From Amycolatopsis alkalitolerans (GTDB taxonomy: Bacteria; Actinomycetota; Actinomycetes; Mycobacteriales; Pseudonocardiaceae): 64,000 bases of DNA. How positions within the stretch are numbered: the stretch's first letter is position 1; each line of letters opens with the position of its first letter. Location of the stretch: assembly GCF_006152065.1 (NCBI RefSeq), contig NZ_VDFW01000017.1, forward strand, positions 1-64,000, read 5' to 3'. The translations under genes were made by a program, and so were the position numbers. This document shows positions 20,431 to 29,458 of this stretch, one piece after another. The notes beneath the pieces are model-generated. The model did no database searches, had not been told where the DNA came from, and saw only the letters and a program-made list of their open reading frames with translations.

Positions 20431-22085
20431 GTTCACTCACCACGCCGACGAAGGGCACGAGCCTGGTCCAGCGGCAGGCGGCCGAGGCGGCCACCAACAT
20501 GGATCAGCGGTATCGGCTGGCCAAGGGCCTGCGGCACCAGATGAACAAGGTGTTCCCGACGCACTGGTCGTTCCTGCTCGGGGAGATCGCGCTCTACAGC
20601 TTCATCATCCTGATCCTGTCGGGCGTGTACCTGACGTTGTTCTTCGACCCGTCGATGACCGAGGTCACCTACCACGGCAGCTTCAAGAACCTGCAGGGCA
20701 TCGAGATGTCGCGGGCCTTCGCGACCACGCTCGACATCTCGTTCGACGTGCGGGGCGGCCTGTTCGTGCGGCAGTTGCACCACTGGGCGGCGCTGGTGTT
20801 CACCGCGGCGATGATGGTGCACATGTTCCGGATCTTCTTCACCGGGGCATTCCGGCGGCCGCGTGAGGCGAACTGGCTGCTCGGGGCGTTGCTGCTGATC
20901 CTGGGCATGTTCGAGGGCTTCTTCGGCTACTCGCTGCCGGACGACCTGCTGTCGGGCACCGGCATCCGGGCGACCCTGTCCGGCATCGTGCTTTCGGTTC
21001 CGGTGATGGGCACCTGGCTGCACTGGGCGATCTTCGGCGGGGAGTTCCCGGGTAACGAGATCATCCCGCGGCTGTACACGCTGCACATCCTGTTGCTGCC
21101 GGGCATCATGCTCGGCCTGCTCGGCGCGCATCTGGCCCTGGTCTGGTACCAGAAGCACACCCAGTTCCCCGGCGTGCGGCGCAAGGAGACCAACGTCGTC
21201 GGCGTGCGGATCATGCCGTACTTCGCGCTCAAGGCCGGCGCCTTCTTCGCGGTCGTCACCGCGGTCACCGCGCTCATGGCCGGGATCTTCCAGATCAACC
21301 CGATCTGGAACATCGGCCCGTACAACCCGTCGCAGGTGTCGGCGGGCTCGCAGCCGGACTGGTACATGGCCTGGGCGGACGGGCTGCTGCGGATCTTCCC
21401 GTCCTGGGAGCTGTATCTCGGCAACTACACCGTCCCGGCGGTGTTCTTCGCCGGCGCGGTCGGCATGCCGATCCTGCTCGTGTTGCTGCTGGCGTACCCG
21501 ATGCTCGAGCGCAAGCTCTCCGGCGACACGGCGCACCACAACCTGTTGCAGCGGCCCCGTGACGCACCGGTACGGACCAGCATCGGCATGATGGCGCTGG
21601 CGTTCTTCGGCGTCATCGAGGCCTCGGGCTTCAACGACATCATCGCGGACCAGTTCGACATCTCGCTCAACGCGACCACGTGGGCGGGCCGGATCGGGGT
21701 GCTGGTGGTCCCGCCGCTGGCATACTTCATCACCTACCGGATCTGCCTGGGCCTGCAGCGAGCCGACCGCGAGGTGCTCGAGCACGGGATCGAGACCGGC
21801 ATCATCAAGCGGCTGCCGCACGGTGAGTTCATCGAGGTGCACCAGCCGCTGGCCGGCGTCGACGATCACGGCCACGCCATCCAGCTGGATTACCAGGGCG
21901 CGCCCGTGCCCAAGAAGATGAACAAGCTCGGCGCCGCGGGCCGTCCGGTGCCCGGCACGATGCTCGCGCCGGACCCGGCCGAGGAGGTCGCGGCCCTGGA
22001 GCGGGCGCGCGGGGCCAACGGCCATCACGGCAACGGTGAGGTGACCTCGTCCGAGGAAGTCTCCTCAGGCCACGGCGAAGCCTAG
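20427..22085 (+). CDS. qcrB: Cytochrome bc1 complex cytochrome b subunit
   Basis: A 552-residue integral membrane subunit carrying two b haems and the quinol sites; it is known as the target of bc1 inhibitors in mycobacteria. Haem-ligand histidines lie in [10 protein letters not shown] with VHMFR, and in TWLHWAI with [10 protein letters not shown]. The quinol-oxidation loop region includes [24 protein letters not shown] long hydrophilic C-terminus rich in Ala, Glu and His is typical of actinobacteria. The ATG overlaps the qcrA stop. The operon ends in a strong hairpin about 57 bp downstream. Confidence 0.96.
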   Translation: MSSLTTPTKGTSLVQRQAAEAATNMDQRYRLAKGLRHQMNKVFPTHWSFLLGEIALYSFIILILSGVYLTLFFDPSMTEVTYHGSFKNLQGIEMSRAFATTLDISFDVRGGLFVRQLHHWAALVFTAAMMVHMFRIFFTGAFRRPREANWLLGALLLILGMFEGFFGYSLPDDLLSGTGIRATLSGIVLSVPVMGTWLHWAIFGGEFPGNEIIPRLYTLHILLLPGIMLGLLGAHLALVWYQKHTQFPGVRRKETNVVGVRIMPYFALKAGAFFAVVTAVTALMAGIFQINPIWNIGPYNPSQVSAGSQPDWYMAWADGLLRIFPSWELYLGNYTVPAVFFAGAVGMPILLVLLLAYPMLERKLSGDTAHHNLLQRPRDAPVRTSIGMMALAFFGVIEASGFNDIIADQFDISLNATTWAGRIGVLVVPPLAYFITYRICLGLQRADREVLEHGIETGIIKRLPHGEFIEVHQPLAGVDDHGHAIQLDYQGAPVPKKMNKLGAAGRPVPGTMLAPDPAEEVAALERARGANGHHGNGEVTSSEEVSSGHGEA

Positions 22086-22141
22086 CGCCAGCCCCTCGCC
22101 CGACCACCACCCCTCATCGAGGCTTCGCGCCACAGCGCCTT

Positions 22142-22187
22142 CGCGAAGAAGCCGGCTCTCCCGAACGGGGGAGCCGGCTTCTTCGCG
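22142..22187. terminator. Bidirectional terminator between qcrB and the Lrp-type gene
   Basis: A 21-bp stem with a single G-T pair and a GAAC loop, arms 22142-22162 and 22167-22187. The right arm touches the stop of the convergent gene. It should terminate both transcripts. Confidence 0.85.
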
Positions 22188-22469
22188 TTACTCGTCCGCG
22201 CCGAGCGCGAAGGCCGACTCGGTGTCTGCGGTGGAGTACGAGCGGAACGCGATGTGGGTGTCGGTGTCGATGACGCCGGGCACGCGGCCGATCTTCGCCG
22301 GGATCAGGTCGGCGAGGTCCTCATGGCTGTGCACGCGCACCATCGCGATCAGGTCGACGTCGCCCGCGCACGAGTACACCTCCGTCACGCCGTCGATGTC
22401 CGCGATCGCCTGCGCGGTCTCGGGAATGCTGTCCGCCACGGCATGTATCAGCACGATCGCGGTGATCAC
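22188..22469 (-). CDS. Lrp/AsnC ligand-binding (RAM) domain protein
   Basis: A 93-residue stand-alone RAM domain without the DNA-binding half: MITAIVLIHAVADSIPETAQAIADIDGVTEVYSCAGDVDLIAMVRV, the beta-alpha-beta pattern of Lrp effector domains. Such proteins bind amino acids and can form mixed oligomers with full-length Lrp regulators; the ligand here is unknown. GTG start after AGGAGG. It lies 51 nt upstream of no obvious partner, since the next gene on this strand starts far upstream. Single-gene unit, ending at the qcrB terminator. Confidence 0.88.
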   Translation of the reverse strand: MITAIVLIHAVADSIPETAQAIADIDGVTEVYSCAGDVDLIAMVRVHSHEDLADLIPAKIGRVPGVIDTDTHIAFRSYSTADTESAFALGADE

Positions 22470-22520
22470 GGGTCCTCCTAGGAAAGTCTGCCGAAGACGC
22501 GGAGATCGTATCCCCGTGGC

Positions 22521-24230
22521 TCAGCCGACCGCTTGTTCCAGCGTCGTCGCGGTCGAGGCGCGTTCCAGCCACTCGTTCCAGTTGCCCGCGCCGCGCGCCG
22601 GCTCGGCCCACGGGATCGCGGTGCGGACCAGCCGGACGCCGGGCCGGGTGAGCCACCGCAGCAGCAGGGAAACCTCCTCGGCGGGCGCGCCGAACAGCGG
22701 ACCAGGCTCCGGCGTGACCGTCTCCGCGCTCGCCACCAGCGCGTCCACGACGGGCATCGGCGGTACGCCCCGCCGCGCCACGCCGGCCGAGGCGAGCCTG
22801 CCGTACCGGATCACCGCGAACTCCCAGCCGCGGTTCCCGTCGGGCGCCGCTGCGACGAGTTCGGGGATGCCCGCGAGCGCCGTCAGCCTGTGCGCCTTCG
22901 CGACCGCGCGCACGAGAATGGCGAGTTCGTCCCGGCGCCGCGCGGCCTGCTCGTAGTGCTGCGCCTCGGCGAGCTCGTCGAGCTGCCGGAGCGCGGTGTC
23001 GAGTGGAACGGCGTCCTCGCCGCCGATCAGCTGCCTCACGGCGCGTACGGACGGGAAGTACGCCTCGGCGCTCTGCCGCCCCGCGCACGGCGCACCGCAC
23101 CGCCCGAGCTCCGCGAGCGCACACGGCCTGCCCGACGGTGAGACCGCCGAGATGCGCTGGGTGCAGGTCCGCAGCCCCGACGCGCCTGCCAGTACGTCCG
23201 CCGCGAGTTTCGCCATCGCCTGCGAGTTGAACGGACCGAGCGCGCCGTCCTTCGGCACCCGGACCACCGACAGCCGGGGGAACGCCTCCTCGGTCAGCAG
23301 CACCCACCACGATTTGCGCGGGTTCTTCGACCGCCGGTTGTACGCGGGCCGGTGCGCCGCGAGCAGCCGCAGTTCGCGGATCTGGGCTTCGAGCGCATGT
23401 GAGCATTCGATCCCGTCCACACGCTGCGCCAGGCCCACCATCTCCCGGATCCGGCCGCGGCTTTCCGAACCGGTGAAGTAGCTGCGCACCCGCCGCCGCA
23501 GGTTGGTCGCCGTGCCGGCATACAGCACCTCCTCGCCGGGCCCGCGGAACAGGTAGACCCCGGGCCGCTCGGGCAGGTGGGCGGCCATCCCGCGCTTGCG
23601 CCGCTGCTCGGGCGTGACCTCCGGCAGGTAGTCGATCAGCTCCTCGAGCGAGTGCACGCCGACGGGGCCGACGTGCTCCAGCAACGCGTGCAGCACGTGG
23701 ACGGTCGCGCGCGCGTCGGAGAGCGCCCGGTGGTTCGGCACGGTCGGGGAGCCGAACAGCGCGGCCAGCGCGGACAGCCGGAAGCTCGGCGTGTCCTGCC
23801 TGGTCAGCACGCGCCGCGCGAGCCGGACCGTGCACACCACGGCGGGCTTCGGCCACGGGTACCCGTGCGCGGCGCACGCGGCACGAAGGAAGCCGGTGTC
23901 GAACGGGGCGTTGTGCGCGACGAGCACCGCACCCGCGGCGAACTCCAGAAAGGCAGGCAGGACACGGTCCATCGGCGGGGCGTCGTAGACCATCGTGCCG
24001 GTGATCCCGGTGAGCGCGACGATCTGCGGCGGGATCGGCATCCCCGGGTTCACCAGCGTGGCGAACTCGCCCAGGACGTCGCCGCCGCGGACCTTCACCG
24101 CGCCGATTTCGGTGATGCCGTCGGGACCCGGCCTGGTGCCGGTGGTCTCGAGGTCGAACACCACGAACGTGGTGTCGCGAAGCGGCGTGCCCAGCTCGTC
24201 GAAGGTCAGCTGGTCGTGGGCCCCATGCAT
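22521..24230 (-). CDS. DEDD exonuclease / GIY-YIG (UvrC N-terminal-like) nuclease fusion
   Basis: A 569-residue two-nuclease protein. Residues about 20-185 form a DnaQ-type 3'-5' exonuclease with FDLETTGT (D26, E28), AHNAPFDTGFL and HRALSDARATV. Residues about 220-310 form a GIY-YIG domain with PGVYLFRGPGEEVLYAGTA and RRRVRSYF, as in UvrC and Cho. The rest resembles the UvrC middle region with a Cys cluster (CALAELGRCGAPC). This architecture is known in actinobacteria and suggests DNA repair. The ATG at 24230 is chosen because TAGGGT lies 7 nt before it; an upstream in-frame start at 24260 has no support. Confidence 0.88.
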   Translation of the reverse strand: MHGAHDQLTFDELGTPLRDTTFVVFDLETTGTRPGPDGITEIGAVKVRGGDVLGEFATLVNPGMPIPPQIVALTGITGTMVYDAPPMDRVLPAFLEFAAGAVLVAHNAPFDTGFLRAACAAHGYPWPKPAVVCTVRLARRVLTRQDTPSFRLSALAALFGSPTVPNHRALSDARATVHVLHALLEHVGPVGVHSLEELIDYLPEVTPEQRRKRGMAAHLPERPGVYLFRGPGEEVLYAGTATNLRRRVRSYFTGSESRGRIREMVGLAQRVDGIECSHALEAQIRELRLLAAHRPAYNRRSKNPRKSWWVLLTEEAFPRLSVVRVPKDGALGPFNSQAMAKLAADVLAGASGLRTCTQRISAVSPSGRPCALAELGRCGAPCAGRQSAEAYFPSVRAVRQLIGGEDAVPLDTALRQLDELAEAQHYEQAARRRDELAILVRAVAKAHRLTALAGIPELVAAAPDGNRGWEFAVIRYGRLASAGVARRGVPPMPVVDALVASAETVTPEPGPLFGAPAEEVSLLLRWLTRPGVRLVRTAIPWAEPARGAGNWNEWLERASTATTLEQAVG

Positions 24231-24237
24231 GATCGGC

Positions 24238-24243
24238 ACCCTA
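24238..24243 (-). promoter_or_regulatory. -10 hexamer TAGGGT of the exonuclease/GIY-YIG gene
   Basis: TAGGGT ends 7 nt before the ATG at 24230; it argues against the longer upstream start. Confidence 0.5.
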
Positions 24244-24308
24244 GGTAAGGACACCGACATTTCCGCGTTCCGAGGCCGGACGAGGAGAGATCTTCAACTT
24301 CGACGGAC

Positions 24309-24314
24309 TACCCT
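24309..24314 (+). promoter_or_regulatory. -10 hexamer TACCCT of the NYN-domain gene
   Basis: TACCCT ends 6 nt before the ATG at 24321, with no ribosome site; leaderless start predicted. Confidence 0.55.
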
Positions 24315-24320
24315 GGATGG

Positions 24321-25694
24321 ATGCCGCCCTCAGTGCACGCCGCAGAGCCCGAAGACCCAGGTCTTCGCGCCTCGGACGCTGCCCAGCGGCCGGAGGCGGA
24401 GCCGGCGCCGCCTTTAGCCTGGCGCGAGCTGCCGGAACCCGTCCGGGCCAGACTCACCGAACTCGCCGCCGAGGCCCTTGGCAAGATGCCGAGGGCCGAC
24501 ATCCCGCAGCAGCTGCGCCCGGTCGCCAAGTTCGCGCCGGCCAAGCGCGCGCGGCTCGGCGCCACGGCCCTGCTCGCGACGTTGCAGGATTCGACGGCCT
24601 TCCGCACAGCCGTGCTGGAGTGGGTGCGGGAGCATCGCCAGGACGCGCTCGATCCGAACGACGAGGACAGCGTGATCGCCGCGACGGCCGCGATCCTGCT
24701 CGGTGAGTCGAGCGCCGGCTCCCGCGTGCGGCTCGTCGCCAAGAACGCGGCCGAGACGGCGTTACGCGCGGAGCGGGATGCCGCGCTCGCACGCAACCAG
24801 AAGCTGGAAGCAGAGCTGTCCCGCACGCAGGAAGAACTCGCGCAGGCGCTGGAAGCCGTCGAGGCGGCGCGCCGCGAGCGCGAAGACGAGCTCAACCGGC
24901 TGCGGGGCAGGCTGCGCGAGCAGGGCACGCTCCTGCGCCAGGCCAAGGACGCGGCCGAGGAGGCCAAGGCTGAGGTGTCGGACGCGGGCAGCAAGCGCGA
25001 AGCGGAGATCGCCGCGCTGACCGCCCAGCTGGAGCGTGAGCGGAGCCGGGTGGCGTCGGAGCGCGCGCGGGCGGAGCGCGCGGTGACGGACGCGGAGATG
25101 GCGCGTCAGGCGGCGCGTGAGGCCCGGGACGCGGACGAGGTCCGCCTCGCGTTGCTCGTCGACACCATCGACGGTGCGGTCGCCGGGCTTCGCCGTGAGC
25201 TGTCGATCGGGGCGAGCAAGCGCCGTCCCGCCGACCAGGTGCGTGGCGCGTCCTCCTCCGGCGCCAACGGGGCGCACGTACGCGATCCCGCCGCGCTGGA
25301 CCACCTTCTGGCGCTGCCGAGCGTGCACCTGATCGTGGACGGCTACAACGTCACCAAGACGGGGTACCCGGAGCTGCCGCTGGCCGACCAGCGCACCCGG
25401 CTCGTCCAGCAACTCGGGGCCCTCGTGTCGCGGACCGGTGCCGAGGTGACGGTCGTGTTCGACGGTGCGGGCGTGCTGTCCATACCGACCGCGGCGCCTC
25501 GCGGCGTGCGGGTCCTGTTCTCCGATCCCGGCGTCCTGGCCGACGACGTGATCCGCGCGCTCGTGGCGGCGGAGCCGTCCGGGCGGCCGCTCGTGGTCGC
25601 CACTTCGGATCGCGCCGTCGCCGATTCGACCAGGAGTTCGGGTGCGCATCCGGTGGCTTCCGCGGTACTGCTGACCCGGCTCGGGCGGGTTTGA
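24321..25694 (+). CDS. Coiled-coil protein with C-terminal NYN (YacP-like) RNase domain
   Basis: A 457-residue protein. Residues about 30-140 form a helical domain; residues about 145-265 are a long coiled coil rich in Glu, Arg and Ala. After a linker, residues about 333-457 form a NYN/PIN-type domain with LIVDGYNVTKTGYPELPLADQR (D340 in the active-site strand) and TVVFDGAG. The relatives (YacP/Rae1) are endoribonucleases acting on ribosome-bound mRNA, so an RNA-processing role is likely. ATG with a leaderless-type promoter, divergent from the exonuclease gene. Confidence 0.85.
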   Translation: MPPSVHAAEPEDPGLRASDAAQRPEAEPAPPLAWRELPEPVRARLTELAAEALGKMPRADIPQQLRPVAKFAPAKRARLGATALLATLQDSTAFRTAVLEWVREHRQDALDPNDEDSVIAATAAILLGESSAGSRVRLVAKNAAETALRAERDAALARNQKLEAELSRTQEELAQALEAVEAARREREDELNRLRGRLREQGTLLRQAKDAAEEAKAEVSDAGSKREAEIAALTAQLERERSRVASERARAERAVTDAEMARQAAREARDADEVRLALLVDTIDGAVAGLRRELSIGASKRRPADQVRGASSSGANGAHVRDPAALDHLLALPSVHLIVDGYNVTKTGYPELPLADQRTRLVQQLGALVSRTGAEVTVVFDGAGVLSIPTAAPRGVRVLFSDPGVLADDVIRALVAAEPSGRPLVVATSDRAVADSTRSSGAHPVASAVLLTRLGRV

Positions 25695-25778
25695 AGTCCA
25701 ATACGCCTCCGAAATTGTCGGTGGGTGTCTCTAGCGTGTTTCCTGTCCGGCCCGAGCGGGTCAGAAGGAGGCAGGAAG

Positions 25779-25994
25779 ATGCGGGAAGACGCCGTGATCG
25801 TCGACTGTGGCCGTTGCGTCGTGCGAGGAATCCGCTGCGCGGACTGTGCTGTCAGCGTGCTGTTGAACGCACCCCCGTCACTGGAATGGGACGAGGAAGA
25901 ATTGGCGGCGATAGAAGTGCTCGCGGAAGGCGGCTTGATTCCCCGGTTGGCGCTCGAGCCGATGACCGGCCGGCCCCAGGAGCGCGCCGCCTGA
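25779..25994 (+). CDS. Small CxxC/CxxC protein, 71 aa
   Basis: A 71-residue acidic protein. Its N-terminal third carries CGRC, six residues and then CADC, a likely zinc knuckle. It then has an acidic helix (EWDEEELAAIEVLAEGG) and ends in a short tail. The ATG lies 7 nt after AAGGAGG; an open stretch further upstream is rejected because of this ribosome site. It lies 84 nt after the NYN gene and 450 nt before the NlpC/P60 gene. No named family recognised; a metal-binding adaptor is possible. Confidence 0.7.
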   Translation: MREDAVIVDCGRCVVRGIRCADCAVSVLLNAPPSLEWDEEELAAIEVLAEGGLIPRLALEPMTGRPQERAA

Positions 25995-26444
25995 ACCGGG
26001 CGTGTACCCCGTCAGCGACAAACGGTCGTTTAAGTCGGTGAACGGTCAGTAGTCGTAACAGGCGAGATTGTTATCTCCGTCACATTCACGCCGTCGTCGC
26101 TGGTCCGAACGGGATCGGGCTGGGTTACGCAGAGTTTTTGCCCGGTGTCTTCTGGACGTGGCGGCTTCTCTTTCGTAACCTGACCGAGATCTCGCGGCCG
26201 GCAGCCGTCGCACCCCCGCGACAGCGACGCGAGATCGCCGCCGAAACAGCTTTGTCGGGGAGCTGTGCCGGAACCACTGTGCTGGCAGGACCCAGGTGCG
26301 GTACCCCTGTGCCCGGATCCGGCGAACACGGTGGTCGATGCCGCTGGCCGGACGCGTGGTTTCGCCGCTCCGGTGAGCAGAGGGCCCCCGACCTCTGCGT
26401 GCGGCGACCGGTAGGTGGCCGAGTGCAAAGGAGACACGCGCGGC
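25995..26444 (+). promoter_or_regulatory. Long structured upstream/leader region of the NlpC/P60 gene
   Basis: This 450-base gap has no gene. A TAACCT hexamer at 26176-26181 would start transcription near 26188, giving a leader of about 257 nt. The predicted RNA opens with a hairpin: a 9-bp stem of 26188-26196 with 26228-26236, containing an inner GTCGC/GCGAC stem. Another 7-bp hairpin lies at 26377-26398. Long leaders of actinobacterial cell-wall hydrolases often hold c-di-AMP (ydaO-type) riboswitches. Only loose resemblance (a GGGGA stretch, GAACC, GGCGAA) is visible, so that is a possibility, not a call. Confidence 0.4.
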
Positions 26445-27497
26445 GTGCAGTCGCAACCGATCAAGCGCGTGGTCGCAGGAGCCATCGCCGCCGCCGCGGT
26501 CATCACCGCGGCCGGTGTTGGAGTTCCAGCCAGCGCCATCACCCTCCCCGCCCTCCAGAATCCCCCCACCACCGCAACCGACGCGCTGGCCCAGTACCGG
26601 GCCGCGGCCGGGCAGGCCGAGCAGCTGAACGAGCAGAAGCTCCAGGCGCAGGAAGACTACAACGCCAAGCAGGCCGACCTGGCCAAGGCGAACGGCGACA
26701 TCGCCGCCGCGAACCAGAAGGTGCAGTCGGCCGAGGCCGACAAGGCGAAGTTCCAGAGCGTGGTCGACCAGTTCGCCGACGCCTCGTTCGTCAGTGGCGC
26801 GGAGATGAGCAGGATGTCCGCGCTGCTGACCGGCACCTCCGCCCAGGACTTCCTGGACCGGTCCTCGGCGCTGGCCGTGCTGGCCAACGACAAGAACAAG
26901 GCGCTGCAGAGCTACACCGACGCGGTCAACGCCGCATCGGCCGCCGCGCAGCAGGCCACCGACGCGAAGAACCGCGCGCAGGCGGCCTCGGACCAGGCGC
27001 AGCAGTTGCTCAACGACCTGAACACCCGTTCCGCCGCGTTGCAGGCGCAGGTCGACCAGCTGAAGCAGCTGAGCACCCGGCTGACCGCGGCGGACCGGGC
27101 CGCCCAGCGCGACACGGGTGGCTCCGCGCCCAACCTCCCGGCGCCCAGCGCCGCCGCGCAGAAGGCGATCGACGTCGCGCTCAGCAAGCTCGGCGACGCC
27201 TACGTGTGGGGTGCCACCGGGCCGAACACGTTCGACTGCTCGGGCCTGATGTTGTTCTCCTACCGTGCGGCGGGTGTCTCCCTGCCGCGTACCGCGGCGT
27301 CGCAGCAGCAGACCGGCCTGCCGGTGTCACGGTCCGCGCTGCAGCCGGGCGACCTGGTGTTCTTCGGCTCGCCCGCGTATCACGTCGGGATGTACCTCGG
27401 CGACGGCAAGATGGTGCAGGCGCCCACCTCCGGTGACGTCGTGAAGATCTCGCCGCTTCAGAACGACTACGCGGGAGCTCGACGGGTCGCCTACTGA
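26445..27497 (+). CDS. Secreted NlpC/P60 peptidoglycan endopeptidase
   Basis: A 350-residue exported cell-wall hydrolase that cuts stem peptides. A signal peptide with hydrophobic core and ASA-type cleavage site occupies the first ~32 residues. A long coiled coil (about residues 45-220) follows, then a linker and the NlpC/P60 domain with catalytic C265 in TFDCSG and H313 in YHVGMYLG. This is the RipA-like architecture whose coiled coil covers the active site. The GTG at 26445 follows AAAGGAG by 10 nt. It corresponds to the mycobacterial hydrolase gene near pimB. The long leader suggests RNA-level control. Confidence 0.92.
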   Translation: MQSQPIKRVVAGAIAAAAVITAAGVGVPASAITLPALQNPPTTATDALAQYRAAAGQAEQLNEQKLQAQEDYNAKQADLAKANGDIAAANQKVQSAEADKAKFQSVVDQFADASFVSGAEMSRMSALLTGTSAQDFLDRSSALAVLANDKNKALQSYTDAVNAASAAAQQATDAKNRAQAASDQAQQLLNDLNTRSAALQAQVDQLKQLSTRLTAADRAAQRDTGGSAPNLPAPSAAAQKAIDVALSKLGDAYVWGATGPNTFDCSGLMLFSYRAAGVSLPRTAASQQQTGLPVSRSALQPGDLVFFGSPAYHVGMYLGDGKMVQAPTSGDVVKISPLQNDYAGARRVAY

Positions 27498-27512
27498 TCC
27501 GTCATGAGCTCC

Positions 27513-27553
27513 CATCAGGGGCGGCAACCGTGCGCGCGGTGCCGCCCCTGATG
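27513..27553. terminator. Hairpin after the NlpC/P60 gene
   Basis: A perfect 14-bp stem, arms 27513-27526 and 27540-27553, with a 13-nt loop, 16 bases after the stop codon. There is no T tract, so termination may be weak or Rho-assisted. Confidence 0.65.
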
Positions 27554-27597
27554 CATTGCGGGCGCGATGCCTTTCGTGGCTCACACCTGGTGGCCGG

Positions 27598-27603
27598 TAA
27601 CCT
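27598..27603 (+). promoter_or_regulatory. -10 hexamer TAACCT of the pimB-like gene
   Basis: TAACCT ends 6 nt before the GTG at 27610; leaderless start predicted. Confidence 0.55.
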
Positions 27604-27609
27604 CCCCTC

Positions 27610-28746
27610 GTGCCTCGGACCCTCCTGGTGACCAACGACTTCCCGCCGCGGCCCGGGGGGATCCAGAATTACCTCGACTCACTGGCGCGCCGCCTGCCGC
27701 CCGAGGATCTCGTGGTCTACGCGCCGTCGTGGCATTCGGCATCCGGTTCGCATCCGGAGTTCGACGCGGCCGCCCCGTTCGAGGTCGTGCGGCATCCGGG
27801 TTCGCTCATGCTGCCCGTGCCTGATGTGCTCCGCCGCGCGAAGGACATCTTGCGCGCCCGCGACTGCGATTCCGTGTGGTTCGGCGCCGCGGCGCCGCTG
27901 GCGCTGCTCTCCCCGGCGCTGCGCAAGGCGGGGGCGCGGCGCGTCGTCGCCAGTACGCACGGCCACGAGGTCGGCTGGTCGATGCTGCCGGGCGCGCGGC
28001 AGGCATTGCGCCGTATCGGCGATACGACCGATGTCATCACGTATGTCAGCAAGTACACCCGCCGCCGCTTCGCGTCCGCTTTCGGCCCCATGGCCGGATT
28101 GGAGCACCTTCCGTCCGGAGTGGACGTCGAGCTGTTCCGGCCCGACGAGGGCGCGCGGGAGGAGATCCGCGCGCGGCATGGCCTCGACGACCGTCCGACC
28201 GTCGTCTGCGTGTCACGTCTGGTGCCACGCAAGGGGCAGGACATGCTCGTGCACGCGATGCCCGAGCTGCGCCGGCGAATCCCCGGCGTCGCGCTGCTGC
28301 TCGTCGGCGGTGGTCCATACCGCGGGACGCTGGCGAAGCTCGCGCGTGACCTGGACGTCGAAAACGACGTCGTGCTCACGGGTTCGGTGCCGTGGGCGGA
28401 GTTGCCGGCGCATTACGCGGCCGGCGACGTGTTCGCGATGCCCGCGCGAACCCGCGGCAAGGGCCTCGACGTGGAGGGCCTTGGCCTGGTCTACCTCGAG
28501 GCTTCGGCGACCGGCCTGCCCGTCGTCGCCGGCCGGTCCGGTGGCGCACCGGAGACCGTGGTCGACGAGGTCACCGGCCACGTGGTGGACGGGCGGGACG
28601 TCACACAACTCGCGGACACGCTGGCCCCGCTGCTCGCGGATCCCTTGCGGGCTCGCAAGATGGGCGAAGCCGGCCGCGCGTGGGTCAGCGAGCACTGGCG
28701 CTGGGACCAGTTGGCCGCGCGGCTGCGGGAACTGCTGACCGGCTAG
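27610..28746 (+). CDS. pimB: GT4 glycosyltransferase, PimB-type mannosyltransferase
   Basis: A 378-residue GT-B fold enzyme. The N-terminus LLVTNDFPPRPGGIQNYLDSLARRLP is the acceptor-side glycine loop of this family. The donor side has VCVSRLVPRKGQDMLV and the EX7E region EGLGLVYLEASATGLPVVAGRSGG. Position next to the NlpC/P60 gene matches PimB' of mycobacteria, which adds the second mannose to phosphatidylinositol mannoside at the inner membrane face. Other GT4 substrates remain possible. GTG start with a leaderless-type promoter. The TAG stop interlocks with that of the next gene. Confidence 0.87.
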   Translation: MPRTLLVTNDFPPRPGGIQNYLDSLARRLPPEDLVVYAPSWHSASGSHPEFDAAAPFEVVRHPGSLMLPVPDVLRRAKDILRARDCDSVWFGAAAPLALLSPALRKAGARRVVASTHGHEVGWSMLPGARQALRRIGDTTDVITYVSKYTRRRFASAFGPMAGLEHLPSGVDVELFRPDEGAREEIRARHGLDDRPTVVCVSRLVPRKGQDMLVHAMPELRRRIPGVALLLVGGGPYRGTLAKLARDLDVENDVVLTGSVPWAELPAHYAAGDVFAMPARTRGKGLDVEGLGLVYLEASATGLPVVAGRSGGAPETVVDEVTGHVVDGRDVTQLADTLAPLLADPLRARKMGEAGRAWVSEHWRWDQLAARLRELLTG

Positions 28747-29363
28747 TCGCCGAGCACGGCCGGATGGCGCGGGTCGTTCGCCCGCACCACGACGTCGGCG
28801 ACCTCCACGGGACGCACCTCGTCCTCGTACCGCGCGAACGCCGGGAGCGCCCAGTGCTCGTCCTCGGGCAACTGCCGCCGCAGCGCTCCGGGCGAAAGCG
28901 AAAGGTGCACGGTGAGCTCGAACGGCAGCCCGCGGCCGAGCAGCAACTCGCCGTCGGCGATGAGGACCCCGCTCGCCGGCAGTTCGGTGCGGTCCAGGCG
29001 CGTCGCGCGGTCACGCTCGGCGTCCCACAACGCGGGCAGCACCATTCCGGTACCACCGGGGGACAGCGGATCGAGCACCTCGCGGCGCAGCGCGTTCTCG
29101 TCGAGCCAGTCGAAGTACCGCGCTGCCGGATCCTGCCTGCCCTTCTCGAACCGCAGCGAGGCCGGTCGCAGAAAATCTACAGTGGACACTCGAAGTGCGG
29201 ACCGGCCGTTGACCCGCAAGGGATCCACCAGTGCGTCCGCGAGCGCGCCCGTACCGGCGGCACCGTCGATCGAGACGCGCACCCACGGCGTGCCGGGCAG
29301 GCCGAGGACGCGTTCGGTGAGCTCGGCGGCGAGCCGGTCGGAGGAGATCGGGCGGTATCTCAT
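28743..29363 (-). CDS. Uridine kinase-like protein lacking the Walker A lysine
   Basis: A 206-residue protein with the layout of uridine kinase-like P-loop proteins: VRVSIDGAAGTGALADALVDPL at residues 28-49, STVDFLRP, and a C-terminal part DVVVRANDPRHPAVL. The P-loop position reads GAAGTGAL (34-41), so the lysine and following Ser/Thr that bind phosphates are missing. Catalysis is therefore doubtful; it may bind nucleotides or have a regulatory role. ATG at 29363; the open frame upstream lacks similarity. Convergent with pimB and divergent from the P450 gene. Confidence 0.65.
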   Translation of the reverse strand: MRYRPISSDRLAAELTERVLGLPGTPWVRVSIDGAAGTGALADALVDPLRVNGRSALRVSTVDFLRPASLRFEKGRQDPAARYFDWLDENALRREVLDPLSPGGTGMVLPALWDAERDRATRLDRTELPASGVLIADGELLLGRGLPFELTVHLSLSPGALRRQLPEDEHWALPAFARYEDEVRPVEVADVVVRANDPRHPAVLGD

Positions 29364-29458
29364 GATCGTCCATTGTCCCGGAGGCCCGGACCGGGCACTA
29401 TCGGCGGCGGCGGTCCGTTGTCGTGGCATCAGCCGCTGATCTGGGAGGACGACGAAGA

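Noticed and set aside
26250-26400. Firm c-di-AMP riboswitch call
   Set aside because: A few short motifs match loosely, but the conserved 3' CAGCTAAC-type segment is not clear. Left as a possibility within the leader entry.
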